Source: NORP181 sp047623555 (GTDB lineage Bacteria > Pseudomonadota > Alphaproteobacteria > Rhodobacterales > Rhodobacteraceae). Taken from it: a stretch of DNA of 64,000 nt. The translations under genes were made by a program, and so were the position numbers. The stretch covers positions 7,106-71,105 of the forward strand of contig JBLHMP010000006.1 of NCBI GenBank assembly GCA_047623555.1. The letters are read 5' to 3'. The stretch's first letter is position 1, and the number at the start of each line of letters is the position of its first letter. Positions 42,192 through 50,336 of this stretch are shown one piece after another. The notes beneath the pieces were generated by a model, which made no database searches, was not told the origin of the DNA, and saw nothing but the letters and a program-made list of their open reading frames with translations.

Positions 42192-42821
42192 TTACCGGAT
42201 TTCCACAGGTAGACCGTCGCGGCGTTGTTCCCAGTTCAGGGTTTCCAACTCGGGGGTGGTCGATACGCTCTCGGGCCAGCCAAGGCAAAGATAGGCCACC
42301 AGGGACCAGTCTTTGGATACCCGCAGATCGCGGTTCAGTTGGGCAGGGTCCATGATCGACACCCAGCCCATTCCCAGCCCCAACGCACGGGCGCGCAGCC
42401 ACATCAGGGTGATGGCGCCAACCACCGAATAGCGCCGGGTTTCGGGCATGGTCTGTGCGCCCAACCCATGGCCTTTGGTCGTGGAATCATCACAGAAAAC
42501 GGCAATCTGAACAGGCGCTTGCACCATGCCTGTCAGTTTCAACTGGCTATAGTGTTCGGCCTTGTCGCCCTCGTACCCGGTGAGGGCCTGGGTGTTGGCG
42601 GTTTTGAAATTCCTCAATGCGGCGGCGCGGGCGTCAGGGGATTGAACCCGCACGATCCGCCAAGGTTCGGACAGGCCCACCGAAGGGGCCAGCCGAAAGG
42701 TGTCGAGGCACCGGGTTACCAGTGCCTCGTCAACCGGGTCGGTGCGGAACCGACGTACATCACGCCGGAGCCGCATCAACTGGGTTAGCTGCATTTCAAA
42801 TTCATCCGAAAACGAATCCAT
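42192..42821 (-). CDS. bluB: 5,6-dimethylbenzimidazole synthase BluB
   Basis: 209-residue nitroreductase-fold enzyme that breaks down reduced FMN with oxygen to form the lower ligand of vitamin B12. MRLRRDVRRFRTDPVDEALV and RLAPSVGLSEPWRIVRV give the FMN site typical of BluB; the C-terminal part has LRARALGLGMGWVSIMDPAQ and LVAYLCLGWPE, strongly BluB-like. Start 42821 follows AAAGGAG, 19 nt after rpsP. Being inside the rpsP-rimM-trmD block is unusual for a cobalamin gene. A general nitroreductase is the alternative. Confidence 0.8.
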   Translation of the reverse strand: MDSFSDEFEMQLTQLMRLRRDVRRFRTDPVDEALVTRCLDTFRLAPSVGLSEPWRIVRVQSPDARAAALRNFKTANTQALTGYEGDKAEHYSQLKLTGMVQAPVQIAVFCDDSTTKGHGLGAQTMPETRRYSVVGAITLMWLRARALGLGMGWVSIMDPAQLNRDLRVSKDWSLVAYLCLGWPESVSTTPELETLNWEQRRDGLPVEIR

Positions 42822-42840
42822 GTGCCGCAGCTCCTTTTAC

Positions 42841-43218
42841 TTATTCAGCGGCTGCGTCTTCGGCAGGGGCTTCGGCTGCGACGGCAGCTTTGGCTGCTTT
42901 CTCTTCGACGCGATCTTTGGCTTTCTTACCTGGCTCACCCTTGATCGGGTTGTTGCGGGCGGCTTTTTCGCGCACGCCAGCTGCCTCTAACATACGGGCA
43001 ACACGGTCGGTCGGCTGTGCGCCCTGACCCAGCCAGTATTGGATGCGTTCGATATCCATTTTCACGCGCTCTTCGCTGTCTTTTGGCAGCAATGGGTTAT
43101 AGGTGCCCAGCTTTTCGATAAAGCGACCATCGCGTGGCATACGGCTGTCGGCCGCTACGATGCGATAGAAAGGGCGTTTTTTGCTGCCGCCACGGGCAAG
43201 ACGGATTTTCATGGCCAT
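42841..43218 (-). CDS. rpsP: 30S ribosomal protein bS16
   Basis: 125 residues: MAMKIRLARGGSKKRPFYRI and RMPRDGRFIEKLGTYNPLLP are the universal core. The tail beyond residue 85 (PGKKAKDRVEEKAAKAAVAA ...) is Ala/Lys/Glu-rich and longer than in E. coli (82), typical of alphaproteobacteria. First gene of the rpsP-bluB-rimM-trmD block; a hairpin repeat sits just upstream. Confidence 0.95.
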   Translation of the reverse strand: MAMKIRLARGGSKKRPFYRIVAADSRMPRDGRFIEKLGTYNPLLPKDSEERVKMDIERIQYWLGQGAQPTDRVARMLEAAGVREKAARNNPIKGEPGKKAKDRVEEKAAKAAVAAEAPAEDAAAE

Positions 43219-43257
43219 TGTTTGATTCTCCTAATGAATGGCTTGGGTTCAGGGCAC

Positions 43258-43273
43258 GTGGGTTATCACCCAC
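43258..43273. repeat. Dispersed intergenic hairpin repeat, copy D
   Basis: GTGGGTTATCACCCAC: same stem as the other copies, with loop TATC, followed by CCTACG. It lies between the chorismate mutase 3' end and the rpsP start. Confidence 0.65.
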
Positions 43274-43274
43274 C

Positions 43275-43571
43275 CTACGATTTGTGTTTCTTGTGGTGCT
43301 GTATGACTTCCTGAATGATGAAATTCAGGAAATCCTTGGCAAAATCCGGGTCAAGATTGGCCCGGACAGCCAGGTCTTCTAGGCGTTCGACCTGCGCGGC
43401 TTCGCGGGTAGGATCGGACGCGGGAAGGTCGTGTTCGGCTTTCAGTTTCCCAACAGCCTGTGTGTGTTTAAATCGCTCGCCCAGCGTATAGACAAGGATC
43501 GCGTCCAGCCGGTCAATGCTGTCGCGGTGCTCTTTCAGCAGATCAGCGGCGCGGGTTATGGCGTCAGTCAT
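43275..43571 (-). CDS. Chorismate mutase (AroQ type)
   Basis: 98-residue all-helical enzyme converting chorismate to prephenate for phenylalanine and tyrosine. LLKEHRDSIDRLDAILVYTL and GERFKHTQAVGKLKAEHDLP are the AroQ core (Arg, Lys contacts to substrate); the C-terminal helix is FAKDFLNFIIQEVIQHHKKH. Start 43571 overlaps the preceding GNAT gene by eight bases. Stand-alone form, not fused to prephenate dehydratase. Confidence 0.9.
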   Translation of the reverse strand: MTDAITRAADLLKEHRDSIDRLDAILVYTLGERFKHTQAVGKLKAEHDLPASDPTREAAQVERLEDLAVRANLDPDFAKDFLNFIIQEVIQHHKKHKS

Positions 43572-44094
43572 GTGCGATGTCCTTTGCTGCGGGGTGGCGC
43601 CAGATTTGCATATCGCCCAGTGTTGGGTGGGCATAGGTCTGCTCAAACGTGGCGCCAAGGCGTTTGGCCAAGGCGATCGAGCGGCTGTTGTCGGGCGCAA
43701 TCAGGCTGGTGGCGGTTGTCCAGCCAAGGGTGGTATAGGCGTATTCGCGTGCCGCAAGCGCGGCCTCAGAGGCGACACCACGGCGAAGCCCCGCATCAAA
43801 AAGCGACCAGGCGATTTCACGGTCTGGCCAGTCTTCGGGATGGTAAAGGCCAACGATACCAAGCGGTTCATCGGTTGTACGATCCGCCACCAGCCAGCGA
43901 CCAAAACCGCGCAATTGCCAGTGTCCGATGATCTCACCCAGCTTGGTAAAGCAATCGTCACGGGTGTTTGGCCCACCGATAAATTGCGACCGTGGCCCCA
44001 TGCGGAATGCGGCATAGGCCTCAAAGTCTGACATACGCGGGCAACGCAGGGTCAGCCGGTCTGTGGTCAGGGTTGGGATATGCAGATCGGTCAT
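43564..44094 (-). CDS. GNAT acetyltransferase, RimJ/RimL type (third of three)
   Basis: 176 residues. MTDLHIPTLTTDRLTLRCPR is the RimJ/RimL-type opening; GHWQLRGFGRWLV, GLYHPEDWPDREIAW and RGVASEAALAAREYAYTTLG mark the acetyl-CoA-binding GNAT core. Similar enzymes acetylate ribosomal protein N-termini or small amines. It lies one base after the stop of the previous paralogue and overlaps chorismate mutase. Part of a tandem array of three paralogues between ffh and rpsP. Confidence 0.85.
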   Translation of the reverse strand: MTDLHIPTLTTDRLTLRCPRMSDFEAYAAFRMGPRSQFIGGPNTRDDCFTKLGEIIGHWQLRGFGRWLVADRTTDEPLGIVGLYHPEDWPDREIAWSLFDAGLRRGVASEAALAAREYAYTTLGWTTATSLIAPDNSRSIALAKRLGATFEQTYAHPTLGDMQIWRHPAAKDIAHD

Positions 44095-44095
44095 A

Positions 44096-44635
44096 TCAGG
44101 CGGCCTCGCCCATAGGATGACGATAGCAGGCACAGTCGCCCGTTTCGGGCAGGTTTGCGGCGGTATCTGGCGTGGCGCCAAGGCGTTCAGCCAGCGCAAT
44201 CGAGCGCGCGTTGTCCGGCGCGATATAGCTGACCAAAGTGGTCCAGTTCAGCACGGTTTTAGCATGGTCAAGCGCGGCTTGGGCGGCCTCAAAGGCATAG
44301 CCTTTGCCTTCGGTTTCTTCCGACCAGATATGCCAGCCGATTTCACGTTCCGGCCAACCCACCGGATAATAAAACCCAACCAGTCCGAGGCCCGTATCTC
44401 CAAGACCCGTATCATCGTGGTTTTCGGTGATCACCCACATGCCGAACTGGCGCATTTGCCAATGTCCGGTCATCATTGTCAGGAATTGCCAAGCCCCGCC
44501 AATGGGCTTTGGGCCGCCAACAAACCGCGAGCGATCCGAGCCAAAGAAATTGGCAATCGCCCGAAAATCGGCCGGTTTGGGGCCGCGCAGGATCAGCCGT
44601 TCGGTTTCCAGTGTGGGGATGTTAAAGGCGGTCAT
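44096..44635 (-). CDS. GNAT acetyltransferase, RimJ/RimL type (second of three)
   Basis: 179 residues from ATG 44635 (MTAFNIPTLETERLILRGPK). The core has MTGHWQMRQFGMWVI, VGWPEREIGWHIWSEETEGK and GYAFEAAQAALDHAKTVL. A repeated DDTGLGDTGLGLVG stretch is unique to this copy. It overlaps the first paralogue by four bases. It shares layout and many residues with the flanking copies, consistent with local duplication; substrate unknown. Confidence 0.85.
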   Translation of the reverse strand: MTAFNIPTLETERLILRGPKPADFRAIANFFGSDRSRFVGGPKPIGGAWQFLTMMTGHWQMRQFGMWVITENHDDTGLGDTGLGLVGFYYPVGWPEREIGWHIWSEETEGKGYAFEAAQAALDHAKTVLNWTTLVSYIAPDNARSIALAERLGATPDTAANLPETGDCACYRHPMGEAA

Positions 44636-45156
44636 GTGGCAACGCCGTTCTGGTTGGGGCGCGGATGCCGCCAAACCTCAAGCAGGCCAAAGCGCGGATG
44701 CGTGAACATCCCGTCCTGTTCGGCGCCAAGGCGCTGGGCAACACGACGCGAGCCGTCGTTGCCAGTTGCAACAAGGCTGATGGCTGTGGGCCAGTCAAGC
44801 GTTTCAAACACATAGGTCAGTGCGGCAGTGGCGGCCTCGGTGGCGAAACCTTTGCCCTCAAAACCGGCCATCAGATCCCAGCCGACTTCGGGTTCGGGCC
44901 AGCCTTCGGGGTTCCACGGACCAATGACACCAACGAACAGGCCGGATTTGGTTTCCTCAACTGCCCAACGGCCATAGCCACGCAGCGACCAATGACCGAT
45001 TTCAACCGCCAGCATCCGCCACGATTGTTCGCGCGTTGCCGGGCCGCCAACGAATTTGGCCCGGTCCGACGCAAAAAATTCGGCGAACACGTCAAAATCT
45101 GCTGCTCTAAGTGGGCGCAGAGTCAGACGTTCTGTGGTGAGGGTGGGGATTTGCAT
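44632..45156 (-). CDS. GNAT acetyltransferase, RimJ/RimL type (first of three)
   Basis: 174 residues from ATG 45156 (MQIPTLTTERLTLRPLRAAD). GHWSLRGYGRWAVEE, GWPEPEVGWDLMAGFEGKGF and ATEAATAALTYVFETLDWPT form the GNAT core. It starts ten bases after the ffh stop. An in-frame extension to 45231 lies within ffh and is rejected. The ffh neighbour suggests, without proof, modification of a ribosomal or SRP component. Confidence 0.85.
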   Translation of the reverse strand: MQIPTLTTERLTLRPLRAADFDVFAEFFASDRAKFVGGPATREQSWRMLAVEIGHWSLRGYGRWAVEETKSGLFVGVIGPWNPEGWPEPEVGWDLMAGFEGKGFATEAATAALTYVFETLDWPTAISLVATGNDGSRRVAQRLGAEQDGMFTHPRFGLLEVWRHPRPNQNGVAT

Positions 45157-45166
45157 CAGGCGGGTA

Positions 45167-46675
45167 TCACTTCTTTTTCCCAAACCCGGACAGACCGGGA
45201 GGCAGAGCCATGCCGCCACCCATGCCGCCACCCATGCCGGGCAATCTGCCGCCCATCTGTTTGGCCGCAGCTTCCATCATCTTGGGGTCCATACCGCCAG
45301 CCATATCCGCGCCCATGTCAGCTGGTACGCCGCCTTTGCCGAACATGCCTTTGAGAGCTTGTTTCAGCATGCCACCTTTGCCCATCTTTTTCATCATGTC
45401 GCCCATCTGACGCTGCATTTTCAGCAGCTTGTTCAGATCGGACACTTCCAAACCGGCACCCTTGGCGATGCGCTTTTTGCGCGACGCCTGCAGCAATTTC
45501 GGATTGGCACGTTCGCGTTTGGTCATCGACTGGATCAGCGCAATCTGGTGGGTCAGCATTTTGTCGTCAAAGCCGGAGTTTTCCACCTGCTTGGCCATTT
45601 TACCCATGCCAGGCATCATGCCCATCATGCCCTTCATGCCGCCCATCTTGATCATCTGCTCAAGCTGCATTTTCAGGTCGTTCATGTTGAACTGACCTTT
45701 GGACATGCGGCGCATCATGCGTTCGGCCTGTTCGGCCTCGATGGTTTCCTGGGCCTTTTCGACCAGCGCAACAATGTCGCCCATGCCAAGGATACGGCCG
45801 GCAATACGCTCGGCCTCAAACGTTTCAAGCGCGTCGAGTTTTTCGCCAAGGCCGACATAGCGGATCGGCTTGCCGGTCACCGCGCGCATCGACAGCGCCG
45901 CGCCACCGCGCCCGTCACCGTCCATCCGGGTCAGAACCACGCCAGTCACGCCGATTTTGTCGTCAAATTCGGTGGCAACGTTGACGGCATCCTGTCCGGT
46001 CAGGCCATCCACAACCAACAGCGTTTCACGCGGTTTGGCCACGTCACGCACGGCAGCGGCCTGCGCGATCAGTTCAGCGTCGATATGCAAGCGGCCAGCG
46101 GTATCAAGGATATAGATGTCATAGCCACCCAACGCGGCCTGTGTTTTGGCGCGTTTGGCAATGGCAATCGGGTCCTCGCCTTTGACAATCGGCAGCGTGT
46201 CGACGCCGATCTGAGCGCCAAGAATCGCCAGTTGCTCCATTGCGGCGGGGCGGTTGGTATCAAGCGACGCCATCAACACGCGCTTGCCGTCGCGGTCTTT
46301 GAACCGTTTGGCGAGTTTCGCAGTTGTTGTGGTTTTACCGGACCCTTGCAGGCCAACCATCAGGATCGGCGCGGGCGGCGTGTCAATTTTCAGCGGGCCA
46401 ACGTCCTGGTCGCCAGTCAGCACGTTGATTAGCGCATCGTGCACGATTTTGATGACCTGCTGGCCGGGCGTAACCGATTTGGTTACCGACTGCCCGGTGG
46501 CCTTGTCTTGTACGGCTTTGACAAAATCACGGGCGACAGACAGCGAGACATCGGCCTCAAGCAGCGCCACGCGGACCTCACGCAGGGCGGTTTTGACGTC
46601 ATCCTCGGACAACGCACCTTGTTTGGTCAGCCGGTCAAAGACGCCAGACAGACGTTCGGACAGATTTTCAAACAT
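45167..46675 (-). CDS. ffh: Signal recognition particle protein Ffh
   Basis: 502-residue SRP54 homologue that binds signal peptides on the ribosome and hands them to FtsY. Start 46675: MFENLSERLSGVFDRLTKQG (N domain). G domain: MVGLQGSGKTTTTAKLAKRF (G1), DTNRPAAMEQLAILGAQ, ILDTAGRLHID (G3) and GLGEKLDALETFE (G5). The methionine-rich M domain runs from about residue 320, with MGGMKGMMGMMPGMGKMAKQ, and ends in a Gly/Met tail. The leader has three adjacent hairpins. The SRP RNA gene itself is not in the window. Confidence 0.95.
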   Translation of the reverse strand: MFENLSERLSGVFDRLTKQGALSEDDVKTALREVRVALLEADVSLSVARDFVKAVQDKATGQSVTKSVTPGQQVIKIVHDALINVLTGDQDVGPLKIDTPPAPILMVGLQGSGKTTTTAKLAKRFKDRDGKRVLMASLDTNRPAAMEQLAILGAQIGVDTLPIVKGEDPIAIAKRAKTQAALGGYDIYILDTAGRLHIDAELIAQAAAVRDVAKPRETLLVVDGLTGQDAVNVATEFDDKIGVTGVVLTRMDGDGRGGAALSMRAVTGKPIRYVGLGEKLDALETFEAERIAGRILGMGDIVALVEKAQETIEAEQAERMMRRMSKGQFNMNDLKMQLEQMIKMGGMKGMMGMMPGMGKMAKQVENSGFDDKMLTHQIALIQSMTKRERANPKLLQASRKKRIAKGAGLEVSDLNKLLKMQRQMGDMMKKMGKGGMLKQALKGMFGKGGVPADMGADMAGGMDPKMMEAAAKQMGGRLPGMGGGMGGGMALPPGLSGFGKKK

Positions 46676-46745
46676 GGGCCAGCGGCCTCCTGCATCAGTT
46701 ACATGTGTCGGCCTTATGTGGGGACCAACGGTTGAATACGCAATT

Positions 46746-46820
46746 GCCCCCACGGGCGTAACACGCTGGTGGGGGGCGATCCCCGAACATGCCGGGGACC
46801 GGAAGGTTTAACTCTTCCGG
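46746..46820 (-). promoter_or_regulatory. Structured ffh leader: three consecutive hairpins
   Basis: Three inverted repeats lie 71-145 nt upstream of ffh: CCGGAAG/CTTCCGG (46799-46820), CCCCG/CGGGG (46781-46797) and a long stem GCCCCCAC...GTGGGG (46746-46777) with an inner GCGT-AAC-ACGC hairpin. This looks like a folded 5' leader or small RNA; no U tract or known riboswitch motif is seen. Confidence 0.35.
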
Positions 46821-47674
46821 ATGTAGCAGGCGATTTAGGCGCTAGGGGGGGATGAGTCAAGGTGGTCGTTATCAAGGTGGTTTTGTGAAACACTAAACAT
46901 CTTTGACACTTCGGTCAGAATATTGATCCAATGAGAGTGATTTCGACCCATATTGACCGATGCTGTATGATGAACAGATGGCAGCAATGCGCAAAGAGTG
47001 AACTTTGCAAAGTCACGCGACGCCCCAAAGCGGTCGCTCGTGCCAAACACGTCGGGCGGAATGAAGGCTTTCGCTGTTGGCTGTGCCGAAGCTTACCGAG
47101 CAGATAAAGTCGTAGTATTCTTGCCAAGAAATTTCGCAAAATGGGGCCGAATGCTTTGGCGCGATTTTCCGACTTATTTTCTGACTTAAATCAAGCCGGA
47201 TTAATGCTCAAAAACCTACAATGATCTTATCAAACGGCAGGTAGAATTGACATGGAGGCCCAATGATTTGACGCTGATCGACTGACAAACAAACCAACAA
47301 CGTGAACAGGATAATTTTGTCGTAAACGATTTTCCCAGACAACCTTGGCTGTTGCTGCGTTTTTTATAGCAGCATTAATCGGCAGTTCCGCCTTGTCTCA
47401 GTCGACTAGCAGCACGCTTGACCCCCTTGTTGGGAGCCGTGAAATCAAGGTCAACATCGACAACTTCATCCGTGCGGCTACGGATAGGCTGCGAAAGAAC
47501 ATCAGGATAAGCTCTGGGTATATAGGGCTGCAAAGTTTCACGCGAGGTTCTCGCATGATTTGTGATTTTCCCCGTCATTATCCGCATAGTTCCGTCACAA
47601 ACCCACCCTGATTGCGCATTTTACGCGTGCGTATTCGGCTATTAGGGATGAAACCGCGACAGGAGAGAACACCG
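46821..47674. other. Long stretch without a supported gene
   Basis: About 850 bases between the ffh leader and the ThDP-enzyme gene. Several short frames exist but none shows a family motif or ribosome site. A 47345-47611 plus-strand frame starts with a signal-peptide-like segment (AVAAFFIAALIGSSALSQS) but becomes featureless. The 46980-47100 part resembles non-coding spacer found between roseobacter genes. It may hold decayed genes. Confidence 0.5.
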
Positions 47675-49297
47675 ATGAGTAGCAATATGCACGTCTATCA
47701 GATTATTGCCCGCGCCGCCTGCGACCACGGGGTCGATACGATGTTCGGGCTGATGGGCGACGCCAACCTCTTTATGGTGGACAGCTTTGTGCGCGACTGT
47801 GGTGGACGGTTTGTCCCGGCGGCGCATGAAGGCAGTTCGGTGCTGATGGCGCTGGCCTATACCCATGTCGCGGGGAAAACAGGCGTTGCAACGGTGACCC
47901 ACGGCCCGGCCTTGACCAATTGCATGACAGCACTGACCGAAGGCGCGCGCGGGCATATACCGATGGTTCTTTTGGCCGGAGACACGCCGGTGGACAGCCC
48001 GCGCCATTTGCAAAGTATTGACCAGCGTGAATTGGTCAAGGCGACCGGCGCGGGGTTTGAGCAACTGCGCGCGCCCGACACCGTTGGCATGGACGTCGCG
48101 CGGGCCTTTTATCGCGCACAGGTCGAACGCCGCCCTATCGTTCTGAACATGCCGGCCGACTTTATGTGGCAAGAGGAGGCGTATGAATCTCGGGTGCTTG
48201 ACGTGTTCACCGCACCGGGTGGCGTGGCCCAGGGCGACATTCTGGATGAGGCCATCGGCATGATCGCCTCGGCGCGCCGCCCGCTGATTCTGGCCGGTGC
48301 CGGTGCAGTCGCAGCGCGGGATCAGTTGATCCGGCTGGCTGATCGGCTCGAGGCACCGCTTGCCACGACGTTAAAGGCCAAGGGGTTGTTTAACGAGCAT
48401 CCCTATAACATCGACATTTTTGGCACGCTGTCCACGCCTGCGGCGTATGAACTGATTGCCCAATCAGATTGTATTGTTTGTTTCGGCACCGGCTTGCATG
48501 ATTTCACCACGGATCGGGGCAAATTGATGAAGGACAAGCGGATCGTGCAGGTCGATGTCGAACCAACGGCCATCGGTGGCGGACTGCATCCTGATGCAGC
48601 CCTTGTGGCCGATGCGGGCCTGACCGCCGAGACCATTCTGTATTGGCTGGATGAGGCCGAGATCCCTGCGAGCGGCTTTACCCGTGAATTGGACATTAAA
48701 ACCCTCACCACGCATCCTGTGGGATCGAATAAGACGGCCGATGGATTAGTGAACTTTGTCCACGCGCTGGAACGGCTTGAACAGGCGCTGCCAAACGATC
48801 GTATCCTCGTCACTGACGGCGGGCGGTTCATGACCGAAGTGTGGTGCCGCATTTCGGTTCCCAGTCCGCAAAGCTTTGTTGCGACTACGAATTTTGGCTC
48901 TATCGGAATTGGCCTGCAAGAGGCCATCGGCGCGAGTCTGGCGGCGCCGGATCGCCCGGTGGTGCTGTTTACTGGTGATGGCGGTTTTATGATGGGCGGC
49001 ATCAACGAATTCAATACGGCGGTGCGCCTTGGCCTCGATCTTATTGTTATCGTCGCGAACGACTCGGCCTATGGCGCCGAACATATCCAGTTTCTCGACC
49101 GTAAAATGGACCCGAGCCTGACGGAATTCCACTGGCCCTCTTTTGCCGAAGTCGCCACCTCGCTTGGCGGTCAGGGGATCGCCGTGCATAACAACGACGA
49201 ACTGGAAACCGCGCTTGCGGCGATCGAGACCCGCGCTCGTCCTGTCCTGATCGAACTACGGCTCGACCCGCACGACGTGCCGCGCATGCGCATCTGA
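47675..49297 (+). CDS. Thiamine diphosphate enzyme of the acetolactate synthase-like family
   Basis: 540 residues from ATG 47675, with AGGAGA upstream. VDTMFGLMGDANLFMVDSFV and AAHEGSSVLMALAYTHVAGK hold the ThDP-activating Glu; a central domain with LILAGAGAVAARDQLIRLAD follows; the cofactor motif is VLFTGDGGFMMGGINEFNTA with VIVANDSAYGAEH. It is not Xsc, IlvB or a clear oxalyl-CoA decarboxylase; benzoylformate decarboxylase-like or sulfopyruvate-like activity is possible. It stands alone with long non-coding flanks, so no pathway is indicated. Confidence 0.8.
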   Translation: MSSNMHVYQIIARAACDHGVDTMFGLMGDANLFMVDSFVRDCGGRFVPAAHEGSSVLMALAYTHVAGKTGVATVTHGPALTNCMTALTEGARGHIPMVLLAGDTPVDSPRHLQSIDQRELVKATGAGFEQLRAPDTVGMDVARAFYRAQVERRPIVLNMPADFMWQEEAYESRVLDVFTAPGGVAQGDILDEAIGMIASARRPLILAGAGAVAARDQLIRLADRLEAPLATTLKAKGLFNEHPYNIDIFGTLSTPAAYELIAQSDCIVCFGTGLHDFTTDRGKLMKDKRIVQVDVEPTAIGGGLHPDAALVADAGLTAETILYWLDEAEIPASGFTRELDIKTLTTHPVGSNKTADGLVNFVHALERLEQALPNDRILVTDGGRFMTEVWCRISVPSPQSFVATTNFGSIGIGLQEAIGASLAAPDRPVVLFTGDGGFMMGGINEFNTAVRLGLDLIVIVANDSAYGAEHIQFLDRKMDPSLTEFHWPSFAEVATSLGGQGIAVHNNDELETALAAIETRARPVLIELRLDPHDVPRMRI

Positions 49298-49716
49298 CGA
49301 ACAGATATGCTGATCGGCATGATGGTGCGTGACGGTGACACCAATATGGATACTCATCAAACAGTGATGGTCCGGTGTTGGGACGCGAAAAAGACATTGC
49401 CGCTGTTTTGTATTTCATCAAAACTGCGGAAATCCTGAAAACAGTCTGGTTGACGGTCGATGTGCATTATACTGCGGCGCATCACTACCCCCCCAGTCCG
49501 CGCGGTTTTTGAGAGCTCGTCTCGGGCCCCTTGCATGCGGGCACATTTGGTCCGTCGCAGTATGACAACACCTTTGGTCTCGAAGTACGGTTTGCCCGGC
49601 ATCCCGAACTTGGTCAGGCGAATCTGCCACCCAGTGACGGCAATCCAGCTAACAGTCTGAATGGTATCGTCAACGTGACGATACCAATTATTCTGGCCAT
49701 GAGCCCCGACCCTTGT
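49298..49716. other. Stretch without a supported gene
   Basis: 420 bases after the ThDP-enzyme gene. A plus-strand frame at 49531-49752 (YDNTFGLEVRFARHPELGQA and following) has plausible amino-acid usage but no start site and no family I recognise; it may be a gene remnant. Confidence 0.4.
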
Positions 49717-49751
49717 CAGATACCTCCGCGACGTAATCGCGGAGGTATCTG
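49717..49751. terminator. 15-bp hairpin at the bioY 3' end
   Basis: CAGATACCTCCGCGA and TCGCGGAGGTATCTG form a perfect stem around CGTAA, ending six bases from the bioY stop. No T tract on the minus strand, so it is a stabilising or Rho-type end rather than a classic intrinsic terminator. Confidence 0.55.
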
Positions 49752-49757
49752 AAAGGA

Positions 49758-50336
49758 TTAGCTTTCTTTACGCTTTTTCACAGCTGCCAAGCCACCGACA
49801 ACAACCAATGTGGCGAGAACAGATTTCACAACATCCCCGACAAGGAACGGGAGAACACCAGCGTTGAATGCGCCGGAAAAATCCAAGGGGGTAAGCGCCC
49901 AGAGCCCCAAGACACCAGGGATGAAAAGCAACGTGGCTGGAATAAACGCGGCGAAGAACAACCGAACGGCCCCACGCGAAAAACCTCGTTCTGCCATCCA
50001 CCCGGTTAAAAATGCCATGCCGACAAAGCCCCACAGGAAGCCAGATGTTGGGCCCATCAGATTGAGCAAACCTGCGCTGCCGTTGGCAAATACCGGCAAG
50101 CCCAATGCGCCTTCTGCAAGATAGGCAAGCAAGGTCAGGCCAGCCAACCTTGCGCCGAACGTTAAGCCTATGACCGAGATGGCAAGTGTTTGCATGGTCA
50201 TCGGAACCGGGAACATTGGCACCGATATTTGTGCGGCGATTGCGATAATCGCAGAACCAAACAGGATTAGAGCAACATTTCTCCAATCCGTTGATGACCT
50301 GACAAATTGCCTCATCAGTACAGTTTCATGTGTCAT
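49758..50336 (-). CDS. bioY: Biotin transporter BioY
   Basis: 192-residue S component of an ECF-type biotin importer, with about six membrane segments. Start 50336 (MTHETVLMRQFVRSSTDWRN) follows GGAAGGA. Hallmarks: AAQISVPMFPVPMTMQTLAI, TFGARLAGLTLLAYLAEGAL and GLPVFANGSAGLLNLMGPTS, which form the biotin site. No bioM/bioN gene is nearby; solitary BioY can work alone or with a shared energising module. No BioR operator is seen upstream. Confidence 0.92.
   Translation of the reverse strand: MTHETVLMRQFVRSSTDWRNVALILFGSAIIAIAAQISVPMFPVPMTMQTLAISVIGLTFGARLAGLTLLAYLAEGALGLPVFANGSAGLLNLMGPTSGFLWGFVGMAFLTGWMAERGFSRGAVRLFFAAFIPATLLFIPGVLGLWALTPLDFSGAFNAGVLPFLVGDVVKSVLATLVVVGGLAAVKKRKES

Noticed and set aside
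45056..46432. 458-codon plus-strand frame opposite ffh
   Set aside because: His/Ala-rich shadow of the Ffh G and M domains.
46740..46860. SRP RNA gene next to ffh
   Set aside because: CCGGAAGG and AGCAGG occur near each other, but the conserved SRP helix 8 core GGUCCGGAAGGAAGCAGC is not present in either strand.
47345..47611. Small secreted-protein candidate (signal-peptide-like start)
   Set aside because: No ribosome-binding site, TTG-type start only, and the sequence after the hydrophobic segment has no motif; kept as non-coding.
49531..49752. 73-codon plus-strand frame after the ThDP gene
   Set aside because: No ribosome site and runs through the bioY hairpin; no family recognised.
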